Source of the DNA: an uncultured Collinsella sp.
Lineage (GTDB): Bacteria; Actinomycetota; Coriobacteriia; Coriobacteriales; Coriobacteriaceae
Assembly: GCA_902462065.1 (NCBI GenBank)
Contig: CABQAK010000003.1
Span: 19,264 to 83,263 of the forward strand
Direction: 5' to 3'
Length of the DNA: 64,000 bases
Made by a program: the position numbers and the translations under genes. Positions 8,204 through 17,294 of the stretch are shown here, piece after piece. The notes below the pieces were generated by a model, which did no database searches, was not told where the DNA came from, and saw only the letters and a list, made by a program, of their open reading frames with translations. The first letter of the stretch is position 1. Each line of letters starts with the position of its first letter.

Positions 8204-9169
8204 ATGGAGAACAAGTACGTCTGCTCTGTCGATATCGGCGGAACTAAGATCGCGACCGCCATCATGGAGTATCCGGCTGATGGCAGCGTGCCCCATCCGG
8301 TCTTTGAAGCTGAGGTTCCCACCGAGGCCCAGGAGGGCGGCGAGGCTGTCTTCCAGCGTATCGAGGCGTCCATCAAAGCTGCTCTCGAGGCGAATTCCGA
8401 TGTCGAGGTCCTCGGTGTCGGTATCGGTGCCGCCGGTGTCGTCGATCCCAAAACGGGCGCCATCGCGTATGCCAACGAGATCATGCCCGGCTGGTCCGGC
8501 GTTCAGTTGGGGCCGCGTCTGCGCGAGGACCTTGGTCTTCCCGTTGCCGTGGTGGGCGACGTGCAGGCTCATGCTCTGGGCGAGGCCCACTGGGGCGTCG
8601 GCAAGGGCAAGTTCTCCGTCTTGTGTCTGGGCATCGGTACGGGCATCGGCGGCGCATATGTCGAGAACGGCCGCGTGATGCAAGGCTTCCATGGTGCTGC
8701 TGGCCATATGGGCCACATCGAGTGCTCGGCTGCCGCCGGCATTCCCTGCGCCTGCGGGCGTTCCGGCCATCTGGAGTCGGTTGCTTCGGGCACTTCCATT
8801 GGTCGAATGTACGATGAGCGCTTTGGTCGCGTCGACCCCAGCCGTCCTTCGGTCGGTCGCGATGTAAACGACCTGTGCCGCGCGGGCGACGCAAAGGCGA
8901 CCGAGGTCATCCATGACGCCGGCTTTGCGCTGGGTGCCAGCTTGGGCTCGCTCGCTAACATCCTGGACCCCGAGGTCATCGTGCTTTCGGGTGGCGTGAT
9001 TCACCAAGGTCCCGATTGGCGTTCACAGACGTGGAAGGATTCGGTGCACGAGGGCTATGCCAGCCAGGCGCTCGATCCGCTTCAGGACACGCCGATCCTC
9101 ATCGGTTCTCTGGAGGGCGATGCTCCGCTCATCGGTGCCGCCGAACACCTTCTTGCGTCGTTGAAGTAA
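8204..9169 (+). CDS. nanK: ROK-family sugar kinase, putative N-acetylmannosamine kinase
   Basis: A 321-residue ROK kinase. The N-terminal phosphate-binding motif reads DIGGTKIATAIM, and the ROK signature with the catalytic Asp/Gly region follows around ANEIMPGWSG. The zinc-binding loop reads CACGRSGHLE, so the last Cys of the usual CxCGxxGC motif is His, a variant seen in some actinobacterial ROK proteins. Between nanA and nanE the expected job is ATP-dependent phosphorylation of ManNAc to ManNAc-6-phosphate. A glucokinase role cannot be excluded from sequence alone. An AAGGAG site lies seven bases before the ATG. Confidence 0.82.
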   Translation: MENKYVCSVDIGGTKIATAIMEYPADGSVPHPVFEAEVPTEAQEGGEAVFQRIEASIKAALEANSDVEVLGVGIGAAGVVDPKTGAIAYANEIMPGWSGVQLGPRLREDLGLPVAVVGDVQAHALGEAHWGVGKGKFSVLCLGIGTGIGGAYVENGRVMQGFHGAAGHMGHIECSAAAGIPCACGRSGHLESVASGTSIGRMYDERFGRVDPSRPSVGRDVNDLCRAGDAKATEVIHDAGFALGASLGSLANILDPEVIVLSGGVIHQGPDWRSQTWKDSVHEGYASQALDPLQDTPILIGSLEGDAPLIGAAEHLLASLK

Positions 9170-9186
9170 ACATAACTACCAAGTGC

Positions 9187-9284
9187 GCCTTCTGAGGTGC
9201 CGCAGATTGACGTGAAAGAGGAGCGAAGCGTACTTCGGTACGCGAGCGACGGTTTGAACGTCAAGGTGCGGTGTCTCAGAAGGC
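9187..9284. repeat. Long inverted repeat between the ROK kinase and nanE
   Basis: Outer arms 9187-9204 and 9267-9284 match over GCCTTCTGAG and CCGCA with three mismatches. A middle pair TTGACGT (9207-9213)/ACGTCAA (9258-9264) and a terminal GCGTAC-TTCG-GTACGC hairpin (9228-9243) complete a roughly 98-base cruciform. The TTCG tetraloop argues for function as RNA. No T-run follows. It occupies nearly the whole gap before nanE. Confidence 0.78.
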
Positions 9285-9309
9285 TGTTTTGAGAAAGGTT
9301 GAGTCGAAC

Positions 9310-9996
9310 ATGACCGTTGATCCTTTGATTCAATCCCTGAAGGGCAAGCTCGTCGTGAGCGTTCAGGCGTATATGGGCGAGCCGCTTCGTACGCCCGAGA
9401 CCATGGCTCAAATGTCTCGCGCTTGCGAGCTCGGCGGCGCCGCCGCCATTCGCTGCCAGGGCCTTGCCGACATTGCCGCCATTAAGGGCCGCTGCGAGGT
9501 CCCCGTCATCGGCTTGTGGAAGGATGGGCACGAGGGCGTCTACATCACGCCGACGCTGCGCCACGCTCGCGCCTGCGTTGCCGCCGGTGCCGATATCGTG
9601 GCAATTGATGCCACTGATCGCCCGCGTCCCGATGGCAAGACCGTCGAGGACACCTTCCGTCCGCTGCATGAGGAGGGCGTGCTCCTGATGGCTGACTGTG
9701 CCACCATCGAGGATATTCGTCGTGCTGTCGACATGGGCTTCGACCTGGTGTCCACCACGCTTTCTCACGGTGTCGCCGCTATCGATTGCACCATGGCCGA
9801 CGGTCCCGATCTGCCGCTCCTGCGTCAGGCGACCGAGGAGTTTCCCGGCCTTCCCATCATCTGCGAGGGCCGCGTGCACACGCCCGAGGAGGCCCGCGCC
9901 GCGATTGATGCGGGCGCCTGGGCAGTTGTCGTAGGCACTGCCATTACGCACCCCACGAGTATTACAAGTTGGTTCAAGGCTGCGCTTGAGGCGTAA
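9310..9996 (+). CDS. nanE: N-acylglucosamine-6-phosphate 2-epimerase (ManNAc-6-P epimerase)
   Basis: TIM-barrel epimerase of 228 residues converting ManNAc-6-phosphate to GlcNAc-6-phosphate, which then enters amino-sugar breakdown. Recognisable segments are the N-terminal GKLVVSVQAYMGEP, the catalytic-Lys neighbourhood VIGLWKDGHEGVYITPT, the VAIDATDRPRP strand and the C-terminal phosphate-binding VVVGTAITHP. Length fits the family (about 225-235). The ATG at 9310 was chosen over an upstream in-frame GTG because the protein then starts at the usual place and AAAGG lies upstream. It closes the nan-type cluster; nagA and nagB are not in this window. Confidence 0.93.
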   Translation: MTVDPLIQSLKGKLVVSVQAYMGEPLRTPETMAQMSRACELGGAAAIRCQGLADIAAIKGRCEVPVIGLWKDGHEGVYITPTLRHARACVAAGADIVAIDATDRPRPDGKTVEDTFRPLHEEGVLLMADCATIEDIRRAVDMGFDLVSTTLSHGVAAIDCTMADGPDLPLLRQATEEFPGLPIICEGRVHTPEEARAAIDAGAWAVVVGTAITHPTSITSWFKAALEA

Positions 9997-10049
9997 GACA
10001 GGCCTCGTATCCGCTTGGGGCGGTATACTCAATATAAAGGCAATTGATC

Positions 10050-10085
10050 GCGCGGGATCCGCTGGCCGGGTCCCGCGCTTGTTTT
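10050..10085 (+). terminator. Terminator-like hairpin just upstream of rapZ
   Basis: GCGCGGGATCC (10050-10060) pairs with GGGTCCCGCGC (10068-10078), then TTGTTTT follows. It directly abuts the AGGAGG ribosome site of rapZ, so it may end the nan transcript and also limit read-through into rapZ. A TATACT element at 10024-10029 upstream could be a -10 box, but I see no convincing -35. Confidence 0.65.
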
Positions 10086-10096
10086 AGGAGGCACAC

Positions 10097-11017
10097 ATGC
10101 AAAAGGGAGATGCCATGGATGCGGCGGAGCGCTCGGAGCGCATCCCCGATATCGTCATCATCACCGGAATGTCCGGATCGGGCCGAACGCAGGCCATGCA
10201 TGTGTTCGAGGACATGGGCTACTTTTGCATCGACAACTTGCCTCCGCGTCTGATCGCCCAGCTTGCCGAACTCGTCGGCATCAATACGGGCGTGGGCAGG
10301 CATCTTGCCGTCACCTGCGACCTGCGCAGCCAGGGCTTGTTCGATGAGCTGCTCGATGCCGTTGCCGCACTCGAGGAGCGCGAGATGAGCTGCGACATCG
10401 TGTTTCTCGAGGCCTCTGACGAGGTGCTGATCCGTCGTTATAGTGAAAACCGCCGCCGCCATCCCATTGCCAAGCCGGGGGAGACTACGGCCGATGCGAT
10501 TCAGCGCGAGCGCCTGCAGCTGCAGGGCGTTCGCGACCGAGCTGACATGATTATCGATACGAGCCGCTTGCGCACCTCTGCTCTGCGCAACAAATTGCGC
10601 ATGGCGTTCTCCGAGTTGTCCGACCAGCAGCTCATGGACGTTCACGTGTTCTCGTTTGGCTTTAAGCACGGTATGCCCGTCGAGGCGGACATTATGATCG
10701 ACGTTCGCTTCCTGCCCAATCCGTTCTACGATCCCGAGATGCGCACGATGACCGGTCTCGATAAGAAGGTCTCCGACTTTGTTCTGGACCATCCCAAGAC
10801 CCAGGAGTTCTGGAAGGCCTGGACGCAGCTGCTCGATACGGTCATGCCCGGCTATATCGCGGAGGGCAAGCCACAGCTTTCTATTGCCATCGGTTGCACG
10901 GGCGGTCAACACCGCAGTGTTGCCATCGCCGAGGCCACGGCACGTTATTTGGAAGGCGCCCAGTATCACGTGAGCATTTCCCATCGCGACCTGTCGCGCG
11001 CCAACACGAAAGCATAG
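10097..11017 (+). CDS. rapZ: RapZ/YvcJ family nucleotide-binding protein
   Basis: A 306-residue member of the RapZ family, which in E. coli is the adaptor that targets small RNA GlmZ for RNase E cleavage and senses glucosamine-6-phosphate; in Gram-positive bacteria its target is unknown. The N-terminal P-loop reads GMSGSGRT, followed by the family motif FEDMGYFCIDNLPP, and the C-terminal CTGGQHRSV motif is intact. The ATG at 10097 has AGGAGG five bases upstream. It lies just downstream of a cluster whose product feeds the amino-sugar pool and six bases ahead of whiA, an arrangement typical of Gram-positive genomes except that yvcK is missing. Confidence 0.93.
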   Translation: MQKGDAMDAAERSERIPDIVIITGMSGSGRTQAMHVFEDMGYFCIDNLPPRLIAQLAELVGINTGVGRHLAVTCDLRSQGLFDELLDAVAALEEREMSCDIVFLEASDEVLIRRYSENRRRHPIAKPGETTADAIQRERLQLQGVRDRADMIIDTSRLRTSALRNKLRMAFSELSDQQLMDVHVFSFGFKHGMPVEADIMIDVRFLPNPFYDPEMRTMTGLDKKVSDFVLDHPKTQEFWKAWTQLLDTVMPGYIAEGKPQLSIAIGCTGGQHRSVAIAEATARYLEGAQYHVSISHRDLSRANTKA

Positions 11018-11023
11018 GTCTGC

Positions 11024-11953
11024 ATGTCGTTTACCGCCGAGGTGCGTGACGAGCTCGCGCGCTGCGAACCCGAATGTGAATACTGCGATTTGTCGACGCT
11101 TGCCGCCCTGACGCGTGTGAGCGGTACACTTTCGCTGGCCGGCTCCGGGCGGTATCGTTTGACGGTCGCGACCGAGACGGGTGCCGTTGCGCGCACGATG
11201 ATCACACTGACGCATCGCATCCTTAAGCTCAAAACGGAATTCACCGTTCGTAAATCGGTCTTGCATAAGGTCCGTAACTATCTCATTACCCTGCCCGATC
11301 AACCCGACCTGGACAAGGCTCTGGTGCTGCTGGGCATTCTCGACCGCAGGGGAGGGCTCGTCGCTGGTGTTCCCCGGCACATCGTTGCTCGTCCCTGCTG
11401 CAGGCTTGCCTACATTCGCGGCGCGCTCATCGCCGGCGGTTTCGTGGCCGATCCCCGCGGCGACTTTCATTTGGAGATCGCGGTGCAGGGCGAGCAGTAT
11501 GCCCGGGGGCTTTGCGATCTATTGGAGCAGATTGGGGTCCATGCGCGCGTTAACGCGCGGCGCGGATCCTTTGCTGTCTACATTAAGAGCGCCGAGGAAA
11601 TCGAGCATCTTCTAAAGCTGATTGGTGCCAAGCGCAGCGTTGCCGAGATCGAGGAGGCGCGCGCGGTCAAGTTGGTTAAGAACGATGTGAACCGTCGCGT
11701 GAATGCCGAGCTCGCCAACCAGACCAGAAGTGCGGGTGCCGCCCAACATCAGCTTGCGTTGATCGATGAGCTCGAACAGCGGGGTTTGCGCGACACGCTT
11801 CCGGACGCCTTGGCGGTCTTTTGCGACCTACGCGAGCGCTATCCCGATCTGTCGCTGCGCGATCTGGGCGAGATGGCTGACCCTCCCTTGTCGAAGTCTG
11901 CCCTGTACCATCGCGTTTTGAGGCTTGAAAAGCTCATTGAAGCAAACAAGTAG
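11024..11953 (+). CDS. whiA: DNA-binding regulator WhiA
   Basis: A 309-residue WhiA: N-terminal LAGLIDADG-like fold (AYIRGALIAGGFVADP region, residues about 120-200) that has lost endonuclease activity in this family, and a C-terminal helix-turn-helix (LSLRDLGEMADPPLSKSAL). In Streptomyces it activates sporulation and division genes; in non-sporulating bacteria it binds DNA widely and affects division. It follows rapZ by six bases and precedes gap, as in other Actinomycetota. The usual gene between them, yvcK, is absent. Confidence 0.95.
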   Translation: MSFTAEVRDELARCEPECEYCDLSTLAALTRVSGTLSLAGSGRYRLTVATETGAVARTMITLTHRILKLKTEFTVRKSVLHKVRNYLITLPDQPDLDKALVLLGILDRRGGLVAGVPRHIVARPCCRLAYIRGALIAGGFVADPRGDFHLEIAVQGEQYARGLCDLLEQIGVHARVNARRGSFAVYIKSAEEIEHLLKLIGAKRSVAEIEEARAVKLVKNDVNRRVNAELANQTRSAGAAQHQLALIDELEQRGLRDTLPDALAVFCDLRERYPDLSLRDLGEMADPPLSKSALYHRVLRLEKLIEANK

Positions 11954-11998
11954 TTTGAAGTATCGACTTATATACGGATTTAGCTGCTATTTTATTCT

Positions 11999-12012
11999 TT
12001 AAAACGTTTTAA
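11999..12012. promoter_or_regulatory. 14-bp perfect palindrome upstream of gap (candidate operator)
   Basis: TTAAAACGTTTTAA is a perfect dyad with a central CG, about 135 bases before the gap start and upstream of the candidate promoter. AAACGTTT cores are typical of operators bound by LacI-family regulators, but no such regulator is encoded in this window, so the binding protein is unknown. Confidence 0.45.
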
Positions 12013-12044
12013 CGTAAATTTGATTTTCAATTTCGAGCATTCTC

Positions 12045-12074
12045 GTGAAATTCAAGTCAAAAAAAAGGTATATT
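12045..12074 (+). promoter_or_regulatory. Candidate promoter of gap
   Basis: GTGAAA (12045-12050) and TATATT (12069-12074) are separated by 18 bases in an AT-rich stretch before a GC-rich leader. The -10 is good and the -35 is only fair (4 of 6). Confidence 0.4.
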
Positions 12075-12146
12075 AGGCGAGTGGTTAGTTTGTGGGCCTC
12101 AACGGCGGGCGCTGTAGCTCGCGGGGGCCTTACGAAAGGAGACACA

Positions 12147-13172
12147 ATGGCAGTAAAGGTTGCTATTAACGGCTTCGGTCGCATCGGTCGTCTGGCTTTC
12201 CGTCAGATGTTCGGTCATGAGGGCTCCGAAATCGTCGCTATCAACGACCTCACCTCTCCCGATATGCTCGCTTACCTGCTGAAGTACGACTCCACGCAGG
12301 GCAACTACGCTCGCGATCACGAGGTCGTTGCTGGCGAGGATTCCATCACCGTTGACGGCAAGGAGATCAAGATCTACAAGGAGGCCGACGCCAACAACCT
12401 GCCTTGGGGCGACCTCGACGTCGACGTCGTTCTCGAGTGCACTGGCTTCTACACCAGCAAGGCTAAGGCTCAGGCCCACATCAACGCTGGCGCCAAGAAG
12501 GTCGTCATCTCCGCTCCGGCCGGCAGCGATCTGCCCACCATCGTGTACAACGTCAACCATGAGACGCTGACCGCTGAGGACAACATCATCTCCGCTGCTT
12601 CCTGCACCACCAACTGCCTCGCCCCGATGGCCAAGGGTCTGAACGACTTCGCTCCCATCGTGTCCGGCATCATGACCACCATTCACGCCTGGACCGGCGA
12701 CCAGATGCCGCTCGACGGCCCGCAGCGCAAGGGCAACAAGCGTCGTAGCCGCGCCTGCGCCGTCAACATCGTCCCCAACACCACCGGTGCTGCCAAGGCC
12801 ATCGGCCTGGTTCTCCCCGAGCTCAACGGTAAGCTCATCGGTGCCGCCCAGCGCGTCCCGACGCCGACCGGCTCTATCACCAACCTCTACGCTGTCGTTG
12901 ACAAGAAGGTCACCGTCGACGAGGTTAACGCCGCTATGAAGGCCTACGCTGCCACCATCTCCGAGACCTTCGGTTACAACGAGGACGACATCGTCTCCAC
13001 CGACATCATCGGCGAGACCCACGGCTCCATCTTCGACGCCACTCAGACCATGTGCTCTGACCTCGGCAACGGCCAGACCCTCGTTCAGGTCACCTCTTGG
13101 TACGACAACGAGAACTCCTACACCTCTCAGATGGTCCGCACCATCAAGTACTTCGAGAAGTTCGTTGCTTAA
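12147..13172 (+). CDS. gap: Glyceraldehyde-3-phosphate dehydrogenase, type I
   Basis: A 341-residue GAPDH catalysing NAD-dependent oxidation of glyceraldehyde-3-phosphate. The Rossmann start INGFGRIGR and catalytic Cys in [12 protein letters not shown] are clear, as is the C-terminal SWYDNENSY. The ATG at 12147 follows AAAGGAG by four bases; a longer reading frame upstream runs through the promoter and is not translated. Strong codon bias (GTC, CTC, GCC) suggests high expression. It begins the glycolytic cluster gap-pgk-tpiA-gpmI but a terminator lies between gap and pgk. Confidence 0.97.
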   Translation: MAVKVAINGFGRIGRLAFRQMFGHEGSEIVAINDLTSPDMLAYLLKYDSTQGNYARDHEVVAGEDSITVDGKEIKIYKEADANNLPWGDLDVDVVLECTGFYTSKAKAQAHINAGAKKVVISAPAGSDLPTIVYNVNHETLTAEDNIISAASCTTNCLAPMAKGLNDFAPIVSGIMTTIHAWTGDQMPLDGPQRKGNKRRSRACAVNIVPNTTGAAKAIGLVLPELNGKLIGAAQRVPTPTGSITNLYAVVDKKVTVDEVNAAMKAYAATISETFGYNEDDIVSTDIIGETHGSIFDATQTMCSDLGNGQTLVQVTSWYDNENSYTSQMVRTIKYFEKFVA

Positions 13173-13210
13173 TTTAGCTTTTAGCGAATAGCTCGTTGAG
13201 CGTCTAAAGA

Positions 13211-13256
13211 AGGGCGCGGCCTTATAGGGCTTACACCCTAGGGTCGCGCCCTTTTT
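13211..13256 (+). terminator. Rho-independent terminator between gap and pgk
   Basis: GGGCGCGGCC (from 13212) pairs with GGTCGCGCCC (to 13251), with an inner TAGGG/CCCTA stem, followed by TTTTT. It should end most gap transcripts, allowing gap and the pgk-tpiA-gpmI genes to be expressed at different levels. Confidence 0.85.
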
Positions 13257-13312
13257 ATAGGAAATCGTCTGCCGTAATGGGAGGCAGACACGTACGAAAG
13301 GTAGAAGCAAAC

Positions 13313-14503
13313 ATGGCCTTTACCAAGAAGACCGTCCGCGACATCGATGTCGACGGCAAGCGCGTTCTCGTCCGCGTTGACTTCAACGTGCCTATCAAGG
13401 ATGGCGTCGTTGGCGACACCACCCGTATCAAGGCTGCCCTGCCCACCATCAACTATCTCGTTGAGCACAACGCTCGCGTCATCCTCATGAGCCACCTCGG
13501 CCGTCCCGATGGCACCGGCTTCCAGCCCGAGCTGTCCCTCGAGCCCGTCGCCAAGAAGCTCGCCGAGCTCTCTGGTCTCGACGTTGCCTTTGTCGCCGAC
13601 ACTTACGGCGAGAAGGCTGCCGAGGCTGTCGCTGCCGTCGAGCCGGGCAAGGTTCTCGTTCTCGAGAACGTCCGCTTCGATAAGCGTGAGAAGAAGAACG
13701 ATCCCGAGATCGCCAAGAAGCTCGCTTCCTATGGTGACGTCTTCGTTCTCGATGCCTTCGGCACCGCTCACCGCGCCCAGGGTTCCGTCGTGGGCCCCGC
13801 CGCTTACCTGCCTGCCGTCGCTGGCTTCCTGCTTGAGAAGGAGGTCGACACGCTGACCGGCATCTTCGCCGAGCCCGAGCGCCCCTTCGTCGCTATCGTC
13901 GGCGGTTCCAAGGTTTCCTCCAAGATCGGCGTTCTCGATCACCTCATCGACTCCGCTGACACCCTGATCATCGGTGGCGGCATGGCCTACACCTTCTTCC
14001 TGGCTCAGGGCCTGTCCGTCGGTCAGTCCCTCAAGGAAGAGGACTGGGTCGAGCGCGCCGGCGAGATGCTTAAGAAGGCCGAGGAGAAGGGCGTCAAGAT
14101 CCTGCTCCCCATCGACAACCGCGTTGCCGATCACTTTGGCGAGGACGCTGTCCCCGAGGTTGTCGCTTCCGACGCTATCCCCGACGATCGTGAGGGCATG
14201 GACATCGGTCCTAAGACCGAGGAGCTCTACGCCGAGGCTGTCAAGGGCGCCAAGACCGTGTTCTGGAATGGCCCCATGGGCGTCTTCGAGTTCGACAACT
14301 TCGCTCACGGCACCCAGGCTATCGCCGAGGCTGTCGCCGAGGCCGATTGCACCTCGATTATCGGCGGTGGCGACTCCGTCGCAGCTGTCAACAAGTTCAG
14401 CCTGGCCGACAAGATGAGCTGGATCTCCACCGGTGGTGGCGCTTCCATGGAGCTCGTCGAGGGTAAGGCCCTGCCCGGAGTGGAGGCGCTTCTCGATGCC
14501 TAA
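13313..14503 (+). CDS. pgk: Phosphoglycerate kinase
   Basis: A 396-residue phosphoglycerate kinase, transferring phosphate from 1,3-bisphosphoglycerate to ADP. The N-terminal RVDFNVPIKDG motif and the nucleotide-site GGGDSVAA are intact, and the substrate-site MSHLGRPDG follows. Length is standard. The ATG at 13313 has GAAAGG upstream; an upstream GTG at 13277 would add twelve atypical residues. Its last eight bases overlap the start of tpiA. Confidence 0.97.
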   Translation: MAFTKKTVRDIDVDGKRVLVRVDFNVPIKDGVVGDTTRIKAALPTINYLVEHNARVILMSHLGRPDGTGFQPELSLEPVAKKLAELSGLDVAFVADTYGEKAAEAVAAVEPGKVLVLENVRFDKREKKNDPEIAKKLASYGDVFVLDAFGTAHRAQGSVVGPAAYLPAVAGFLLEKEVDTLTGIFAEPERPFVAIVGGSKVSSKIGVLDHLIDSADTLIIGGGMAYTFFLAQGLSVGQSLKEEDWVERAGEMLKKAEEKGVKILLPIDNRVADHFGEDAVPEVVASDAIPDDREGMDIGPKTEELYAEAVKGAKTVFWNGPMGVFEFDNFAHGTQAIAEAVAEADCTSIIGGGDSVAAVNKFSLADKMSWISTGGGASMELVEGKALPGVEALLDA

Positions 14504-15263
14504 TCGCACCCTTCTTATCGCTGGTAACTGGAAGATGAACAACGACGTCGCCGAGGCCGCCAAGCTCGCCGACGAGCTGGCTCAGGCTCTGCCCGAGGTT
14601 CCGGCTGGCGTCGAGGTACTCGTCTGCCCTCCGACCATCGACATCACCACGGTTCATGACCGCATTCAGGCTGCCCCCATCGCCCTCGGTGCACAGAACG
14701 TGTACTGGGAGGCCAAGGGTGCCTTCACCGGTGAGTCCTCTTGCGACATGCTCAAGTCCGCTGGCTGCACCTACTGCATCATCGGTCACTCCGAGCGTCG
14801 TGATTACTTCCACGAGACCGACGAGGATCAGAACAAGAAGGCCAAGGCCCTCGTTGCCGCCGGTCTTGTTCCCGTCTTCTGCTGCGGCGAGTCCCTCGAG
14901 GTCCGCGAGGCCGGCACCTATGTCGAGCACGTCGTGAACCAGGTCAAGGCTGGCCTTGCTGGTCTTGAGATCACCTGCCCCAAGCAGGTCGTCGTCGCCT
15001 ACGAGCCCATCTGGGCCATCGGCACCGGCAAGACCGCTACCGCCGAGGACGCTCAGGAGGTCTGCGGCGCTATCCGTGAGACCCTCAAGGAGATGTTCGG
15101 CGAGGAGCTCGCTAACGGCATCCGCGTCCTGTACGGTGGTTCCGCTAAGCCCGGCAACATTGCCGAGCTCGTCGCCAAGCCCGACGTTGACGGCGCCCTC
15201 GTGGGCGGCGCTTCGCTCAAGGCTGCCGACTTCGCCTCTATGGTCGTCAAGGCAGGCGAGTAG
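14496..15263 (+). CDS. tpiA: Triosephosphate isomerase
   Basis: A 255-residue triosephosphate isomerase. GNWKMN at the N-terminus supplies the catalytic Lys; the His lies in IIGHSERR and the Glu in YEPIWAIGTG. The ATG at 14496 overlaps the pgk stop (ATGCCTAA), implying translational coupling. Part of the pgk-tpiA-gpmI operon. Confidence 0.97.
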   Translation: MPNRTLLIAGNWKMNNDVAEAAKLADELAQALPEVPAGVEVLVCPPTIDITTVHDRIQAAPIALGAQNVYWEAKGAFTGESSCDMLKSAGCTYCIIGHSERRDYFHETDEDQNKKAKALVAAGLVPVFCCGESLEVREAGTYVEHVVNQVKAGLAGLEITCPKQVVVAYEPIWAIGTGKTATAEDAQEVCGAIRETLKEMFGEELANGIRVLYGGSAKPGNIAELVAKPDVDGALVGGASLKAADFASMVVKAGE

Positions 15264-15268
15264 GACAT

Positions 15269-16822
15269 ATGGCACAGCGTCATCTTCCTGCACTCCTGAT
15301 TATCATGGATGGCTGCGGCCTTGCTCCGGCCGATGGTGAGAACGCCGTCGCCGCTGCCAAGACGCCCTTCCTTGATAGCCTATACGAGAAGTATCCTCAC
15401 ACCACGCTCGGTGCTTCGGGCGAGGACGTGGGCCTTCCCGACGGCCAGATGGGCAACTCCGAGGTAGGCCACCTCAACATCGGTGCCGGCCGCATCGTGT
15501 TCCAGGAGCTTTCGCGCATCAACAATGCCATCAAGGACGGCTCCATCGCCAAGAACGAGGTCTTCGTCAAGGCTATGGACGACGTCAAGGCTGACGGCAA
15601 GACTCTCCACCTCATGGGCCTTATGAGCCCTGGCGGTGTTCATTCTCACATGAACCACGTCGAGGCTCTGGTCAAGATGGCTGCCGAGCACGGTGTCAAG
15701 ACCGTTCGCGTCCACGCCTTTATGGATGGCCGCGACGTTGACCCGCAGTCCGGCGCTGGCTATATGAGTGAGTTCTGCGCCTTCCTGGCGAAGATCTCCG
15801 AGGAGACCGGTTGCGACGCTCGCGTCGCCACCGTCTCGGGCCGCTATTGGGCCATGGACCGCGACAACCGTTGGGAGCGCATCCAGCGTGCCTACGACGT
15901 CATGGTCAACGCGTCCGATGCCGATGTCGACCCTGTTGCCGGTATCAAGGCCTACTACGAGAAGGATCCGCGCGGCGACGAGTTCGTCGAGCCCTTCGCT
16001 GCCCACAACGAGGGCATCCACGAGGGCGACGCGGCCATCTTCTTCAACTTCCGTCCCGACCGCGCTCGTCAGATGACCCGCGTGTTCACGGACAAGGAGT
16101 TCGACGGCTTTGAGCGCGAGCAGATCAAGCTTTCGCACTTTGTGACGATGACCGAGTACGATCCGACGTTTGACGTCGAGGTCGCCTTCCCCAAGACGTT
16201 CCCCGAGAACGTCCTGGCCGACGTTATCGCCGCCAACGGCCTGAAGCAGCTGCACACCGCCGAGACCGAGAAGTACGCCCACGTGACGTTCTTCCTCAAC
16301 GGCGGCATCGAGGAGCCCAAGGAGGGCGAGGAGCGCGTGCTCGTCGCTTCCCCCAAGGTCGCTACCTACGATCTGCAGCCCGAGATGAGCGCTCCCGAGG
16401 TTACCGAGAAGCTTGTCGCCGCCATCAACGAGGATCGCGCTGATTTCTACATCGTGAACTTCGCGAACTGCGACATGGTTGGTCACACCGGTGTCTTCGA
16501 CGCCGCCGTTAAGGCCGTCGAGGCCGTTGACGATGCCCTGTCTAAGGTTGTCCCGGCGATTCTCGCCAAGGGCGGCTTTGCGCTGATCACCGCCGACCAC
16601 GGCAACGCCGATCACATGTTTGACGTTGCTTCCGACGGTTCCAAGCATCCGTTTACGGCTCACACCACCAACCGTGTGCCGTTCATCATCGTTGATGAGA
16701 AGGCCAAGCTCACCGGTGTCGAGGACGGCCGTCTTTCCGATATCGCTCCGACCATGCTCACCATGGCTGGTATTGAGCCTTCCGCCGAGATGACGGGCCG
16801 CGTGCTCGCCACCGAGGCCTAA
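15269..16822 (+). CDS. gpmI: 2,3-bisphosphoglycerate-independent phosphoglycerate mutase
   Basis: A 517-residue cofactor-independent, metal-dependent phosphoglycerate mutase of the alkaline phosphatase superfamily. The N-terminal metal site (IIMDGCG), the catalytic Ser loop (GQMGNSEVGHLNIGAGR) and the C-terminal metal site (ITADHGNADHM) are all intact. It starts five bases after tpiA. Its insertion between tpiA and secG differs from the common actinobacterial order in which secG follows tpiA directly. Confidence 0.96.
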   Translation: MAQRHLPALLIIMDGCGLAPADGENAVAAAKTPFLDSLYEKYPHTTLGASGEDVGLPDGQMGNSEVGHLNIGAGRIVFQELSRINNAIKDGSIAKNEVFVKAMDDVKADGKTLHLMGLMSPGGVHSHMNHVEALVKMAAEHGVKTVRVHAFMDGRDVDPQSGAGYMSEFCAFLAKISEETGCDARVATVSGRYWAMDRDNRWERIQRAYDVMVNASDADVDPVAGIKAYYEKDPRGDEFVEPFAAHNEGIHEGDAAIFFNFRPDRARQMTRVFTDKEFDGFEREQIKLSHFVTMTEYDPTFDVEVAFPKTFPENVLADVIAANGLKQLHTAETEKYAHVTFFLNGGIEEPKEGEERVLVASPKVATYDLQPEMSAPEVTEKLVAAINEDRADFYIVNFANCDMVGHTGVFDAAVKAVEAVDDALSKVVPAILAKGGFALITADHGNADHMFDVASDGSKHPFTAHTTNRVPFIIVDEKAKLTGVEDGRLSDIAPTMLTMAGIEPSAEMTGRVLATEA

Positions 16823-16849
16823 TAGAAAACAAATACCGTTTTCTAGTAA

Positions 16850-16882
16850 GGGGGTTGTCCACAACCGGACAACCCCCTTTTT
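16850..16882 (+). terminator. Strong terminator after gpmI
   Basis: GGGGGTTGTCC (16850-16860) pairs perfectly with GGACAACCCCC (16867-16877) around a 6-base loop and is followed by TTTTT. Ends the glycolytic operon before secG. Confidence 0.93.
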
Positions 16883-16986
16883 GGTATTTCTGCCATTTCC
16901 ACCCCGTCCTTGAGTGGCAGGTAGGGGAGAGCGGGGGATTGTGGTACAGTACTGGAGTTTAAACTGTTCTATTAAGGAGCTTATCT

Positions 16987-17241
16987 ATGGGTCCGTTCCA
17001 GATTCTTCTGTTTGTCGTTTGGGCTGTCTCTGCCGTGGCGCTGACGATTCTCGTCCTGATGCATTCCGGTAAGGGCACCGGCGTTTCGGATATGATCGCT
17101 AGCTCGCTGTATAACTCCAGCTCTGCCACGGGCGTCATGGAGCAGAACCTCGACCGCCTGACCGTCATCATGGCTGTCGTGTTTGCCGCGTGCGTCGTGC
17201 TGTGCATGTTCTTCTTCCCGCAGGGCATCGTCGGCTACTAA
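16987..17241 (+). CDS. secG: Preprotein translocase subunit SecG
   Basis: An 84-residue SecG, the small accessory subunit of the SecYEG protein-export channel. Two membrane helices (about residues 4-24 and 57-79) flank the conserved polar loop with HSGKGTGVSDM, the family signature. An AAGGAG site precedes the ATG. It has its own terminators on both sides and so is probably monocistronic, with a promoter somewhere in 16890-16980 that I could not assign firmly. Confidence 0.93.
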   Translation: MGPFQILLFVVWAVSAVALTILVLMHSGKGTGVSDMIASSLYNSSSATGVMEQNLDRLTVIMAVVFAACVVLCMFFFPQGIVGY

Positions 17242-17267
17242 GCACGAGCCGCATAAATATTCAAAAA

Positions 17268-17294
17268 GGGTCCCGTAAGTGCGGGACCCTTTTT
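17268..17294 (+). terminator. Terminator after secG
   Basis: GGGTCCCG (17268-17275) pairs with CGGGACCC (17282-17289), flanked by AAAAA and TTTTT, so it can act in both directions. Confidence 0.92.
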
